Shown piece after piece: positions 62,390 to 64,000 of a stretch of 64,000 nt of DNA. Source of the stretch: Petrimonas sp. IBARAKI (GTDB taxonomy: Bacteria; Bacteroidota; Bacteroidia; Bacteroidales; Dysgonomonadaceae); the NCBI GenBank assembly GCA_002356435.2, contig AP018040.2, forward strand, positions 1,116,001 to 1,180,000, in the 5' to 3' direction. Position 1 is the stretch's first letter. Every line of letters starts with the position of its first letter. The position numbers and the translations under genes are program-made. The notes beneath the pieces were generated by a model. That model saw only the letters and a program-made list of their open reading frames with translations, was not told where the DNA came from and did not search any database.

Positions 62390-63427
62390 TTAGGAGAGTT
62401 GTTTTTTTAACTCCTTGATTTCTTTTTCCAGCACATTTATTTGACGGTACATGTCGGGTAGCTTGGGGATGATTATGCTCGATTTGAAATAGTTTTTTAT
62501 TTGATATGCCGGCGAGCCCATTACTTCAGATCCCTCAGGAGTATTGCTGATAATTCCGGACTGTGCACCAATCTGCGATTGGTTACCGATAGTTATATGT
62601 CCGCCTATTCCGACCTGGCCGCCTAAGACACAACCTTCACCTATTTTGGTTGATCCGGCAATTCCTACCTGAGCCGCCATAACCGTATTCTTTCCGATTT
62701 CGCAATTGTGTGCAACCTGTATTAAATTATCGAGTTTCACTCCTCGACGAATGATGGTCGATCCCATAACGGCACGATCTATAGTTGTATTGGCACCTAC
62801 TTCTACATCTTCCTCCAGTATCACATTACCGATCTGTTGGATTTTATGGTACACCCCCTCTTGTTTGCTGAACCCGAATCCGTCCGCACCAACAACAACT
62901 CCTGCGTGTAAAATACAGTTGTCGCCAATTATACAACTGTGATAGACTTTTACTCCGGCATAAATAACAACATTATTTCCGATTTTTACATTATCCCCAA
63001 TATATGCTTGCGGATAGATTTTTACGTTTTTACCCACCTGTACGTTTTCTCCGATATAGGCAAACGCTCCGACATAAATATTATCGTCAAGTTTTGCAGT
63101 TGCCGAGACGAAAGACATCGCTTCTATTCCTATTTTTGGTGGAGTTAAGCTGTTCACCAGGTCCAGCAGAGAAGCCAGAGCTGCATAAGCATCGGGGACT
63201 TTAATTAATGTGGCAGAAACAGTTTTTTCCGGTATAAAGTCATTGTTTACCAGTACAATATCTGCCTTAGTCTCGTAAATATAATGGGTGTATTTGGGGT
63301 TGGAAAGAAAAGCAATGGTTCGTGGTTTTCCCTCTTCAATTTTTGCAAAATTATCGACTTCTACGTTCGGGTTCCCTATAATCTCTCCCTTTAGAAAGTC
63401 GGCAATTTGTTGTGCTGTAAAGGTCAT
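62390..63427 (-). CDS. lpxD: UDP-3-O-acylglucosamine N-acyltransferase
   Basis: This 345-residue protein has an N-terminal uridine-binding domain ('[18 protein letters not shown]', '[17 protein letters not shown]'), then a left-handed beta-helix of hexapeptide repeats with the catalytic His in '[13 protein letters not shown]' and '[17 protein letters not shown]'. It ends with a C-terminal helix '[16 protein letters not shown]'. It adds the second acyl chain in lipid A synthesis. It is the first lipid A gene of the minus-strand run and divergent from tRNA-Pro. Confidence 0.95.
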   Translation of the reverse strand: MTFTAQQIADFLKGEIIGNPNVEVDNFAKIEEGKPRTIAFLSNPKYTHYIYETKADIVLVNNDFIPEKTVSATLIKVPDAYAALASLLDLVNSLTPPKIGIEAMSFVSATAKLDDNIYVGAFAYIGENVQVGKNVKIYPQAYIGDNVKIGNNVVIYAGVKVYHSCIIGDNCILHAGVVVGADGFGFSKQEGVYHKIQQIGNVILEEDVEVGANTTIDRAVMGSTIIRRGVKLDNLIQVAHNCEIGKNTVMAAQVGIAGSTKIGEGCVLGGQVGIGGHITIGNQSQIGAQSGIISNTPEGSEVMGSPAYQIKNYFKSSIIIPKLPDMYRQINVLEKEIKELKKQLS

Positions 63428-63521
63428 TTACTCTATTTTATTGGGTTTAAAAATGCAAATTAACAAATAAAAATCTAACAGACAAAGTTAAGCGTACAGA
63501 AAATGTTTAGTTAAGATAAAT

Positions 63522-63552
63522 TTTGCAGATTTAAAAATATAAAGTACCTTTG
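63522..63552 (+). promoter_or_regulatory. tRNA-Pro promoter (Bacteroidetes type)
   Basis: TTTG (63522-63525) and TACCTTTG (63545-63552) are 19 bp apart, a full match to TTTG-N19-TAnnTTTG. It ends 12 bp before the mature tRNA 5' end. Confidence 0.75.
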
Positions 63553-63564
63553 CATTCACTTTTT

Positions 63565-63640
63565 CGGGATGTAGCTCAGTCCGGTTTAGAGTACTCGTCT
63601 GGGGGGCGAGTGGTCGCTGGTTCGAATCCAGTCATCCCGA
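63565..63640 (+). tRNA. tRNA-Pro (anticodon GGG)
   Basis: The 76-nt gene folds as a cloverleaf. The acceptor arm is CGGGATG/CATCCCG with discriminator A and C1-G72, as usual in bacterial tRNA-Pro. The anticodon stem is CTCGT/GCGAG with loop CTGGGGG, giving anticodon GGG at 63601-63603 followed by G37, also typical for Pro. The T arm has GGTTCGAATCC. No CCA is encoded. Confidence 0.95.
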
Positions 63641-63648
63641 CTGTTTTT

Positions 63649-63685
63649 AAAGCAATTGCGTAATTTATCGCAGTTGCTTTTTTTT
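63649..63685 (+). terminator. Intrinsic terminator after tRNA-Pro
   Basis: AAAGCAATTGCG (63649-63660) pairs with CGCAGTTGCTTT (63669-63680) with one G-T wobble, followed by five more T, directly after the tRNA. Confidence 0.85.
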
Positions 63686-63868
63686 GTAGCCTTTAAAAAT
63701 CTTCAGTACCAAAACACATTTTCTTTTTGGTTAAAAACAACCCTCCTTGAATTTTTTCTGAAAATAATGTATATATTTGAGGATTATTAAAAGTTTTTTT
63801 CGCAGAATGAAAGTCGTTCATTCTGATATTGACCCTATAGGTGAAAAAAATCTGAAAACAAGAAGTAA

Positions 63869-64000
63869 ATGAAAAGAATTCTAATACTTATTGACTACTC
63901 CAGTGAATTCAGCCGCCGGCTACTGAGAGGTTTGATTCAATATGCTCATGAACACGGGCCTTGGTTATTTTACAGACTACCCACTTATTATAAGACGATG
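63869..64000 (+). CDS. XylR-type (AraC-family) transcriptional regulator, 5' end only
   Basis: The window ends 44 codons into this gene. The visible part, 'MKRILILIDYSSEFSRRLLR' followed by 'GLIQYAHEHGPWLFYRLP', matches the N-terminus of the XylR-type regulators of Bacteroidota. These have a LacI-like periplasmic-binding sensor domain at the N-terminus and an AraC helix-turn-helix at the C-terminus. Only the first strand/helix of the sensor domain can be seen, so sugar specificity is unknown. The neighbours it controls are probably to the right of the window. Confidence 0.75.
   Translation, partial: MKRILILIDYSSEFSRRLLRGLIQYAHEHGPWLFYRLPTYYKTM

Overview
The window looks like chromosomal DNA of a Bacteroidales bacterium (phylum Bacteroidota), possibly a Dysgonomonadaceae/Porphyromonadaceae-type glycan degrader. 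This placement is an inference. It rests on a SusC/SusD pair, fused LpxC-FabZ, a TamL-type lipoprotein, DUF3575 proteins, GH92/GH38 mannosidases, an XylR-type regulator start, and promoters matching the Bacteroidetes pattern (TTTG, about 19 bp, TAnnTTTG). There is no sign of phage, insertion sequence, CRISPR array or broken genes. Nearly all sequence is coding; the only gene-free stretch over 300 bp is 26579-27076.

Layout. 1-3506 (+): the end of tamB and tamL, an envelope assembly/lipid transport pair. 3487-26578 (-): a large alpha-mannoside utilisation locus. Its first operon is susC-susD-surface lipoprotein, closed by a 16-bp perfect hairpin. A second, ten-gene operon follows: LacI regulator, two GH38-type enzymes, a sugar-porter MFS transporter, a mutarotase-like protein, a GH92, a D-lyxose/D-mannose isomerase, a PfkB kinase, an MtlD-type dehydrogenase and a second GH92. 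This suggests mannose is trimmed from glycans, imported, isomerised to fructose and then phosphorylated. 27077-28359 (+): two tandem DUF3575 outer-membrane proteins. 28461-37873: housekeeping genes (dinB; acyltransferase; hisS and an ABC-F ATPase; PIN-PhoH; proA-proB-proC). 37945-41403 (-): a TonB-dependent receptor beside a lipoprotein with a cytochrome c domain fused to a PQQ-type sugar dehydrogenase, a candidate PQQ scavenging and use pair. 41670-45932: mntP, DUF488, an S9 oligopeptidase lipoprotein and a CDF metal exporter. 46001-51680 (-): a GH28-like beta-helix protein, then an OPT transporter and a third GH92 in one operon.

51858-58057 (+): the oxidative branch of the TCA cycle: aconitase, a type I isocitrate dehydrogenase with NAD-type residues, citrate synthase, and a second, eukaryotic-type isocitrate dehydrogenase with NADP-type residues, ended by a terminator. 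58124-63427 (-): lpxD, lpxC-fabZ, lpxA, followed 6 bp later by agmatine deiminase and N-carbamoylputrescine amidase. 63565-63640 (+): tRNA-Pro(GGG) with promoter and terminator. From 63869 (+): the first 44 codons of an XylR-type regulator.

Most notable points: a GH92 whose general acid is Gln instead of Glu (candidate mannosyl-phosphate hydrolase); the mannose-to-fructose gene trio; two isocitrate dehydrogenases of different families and cofactor type in one cluster; the receptor/PQQ-enzyme pair; and a 19-nt element repeated four times, only in gene-start intergenic regions.
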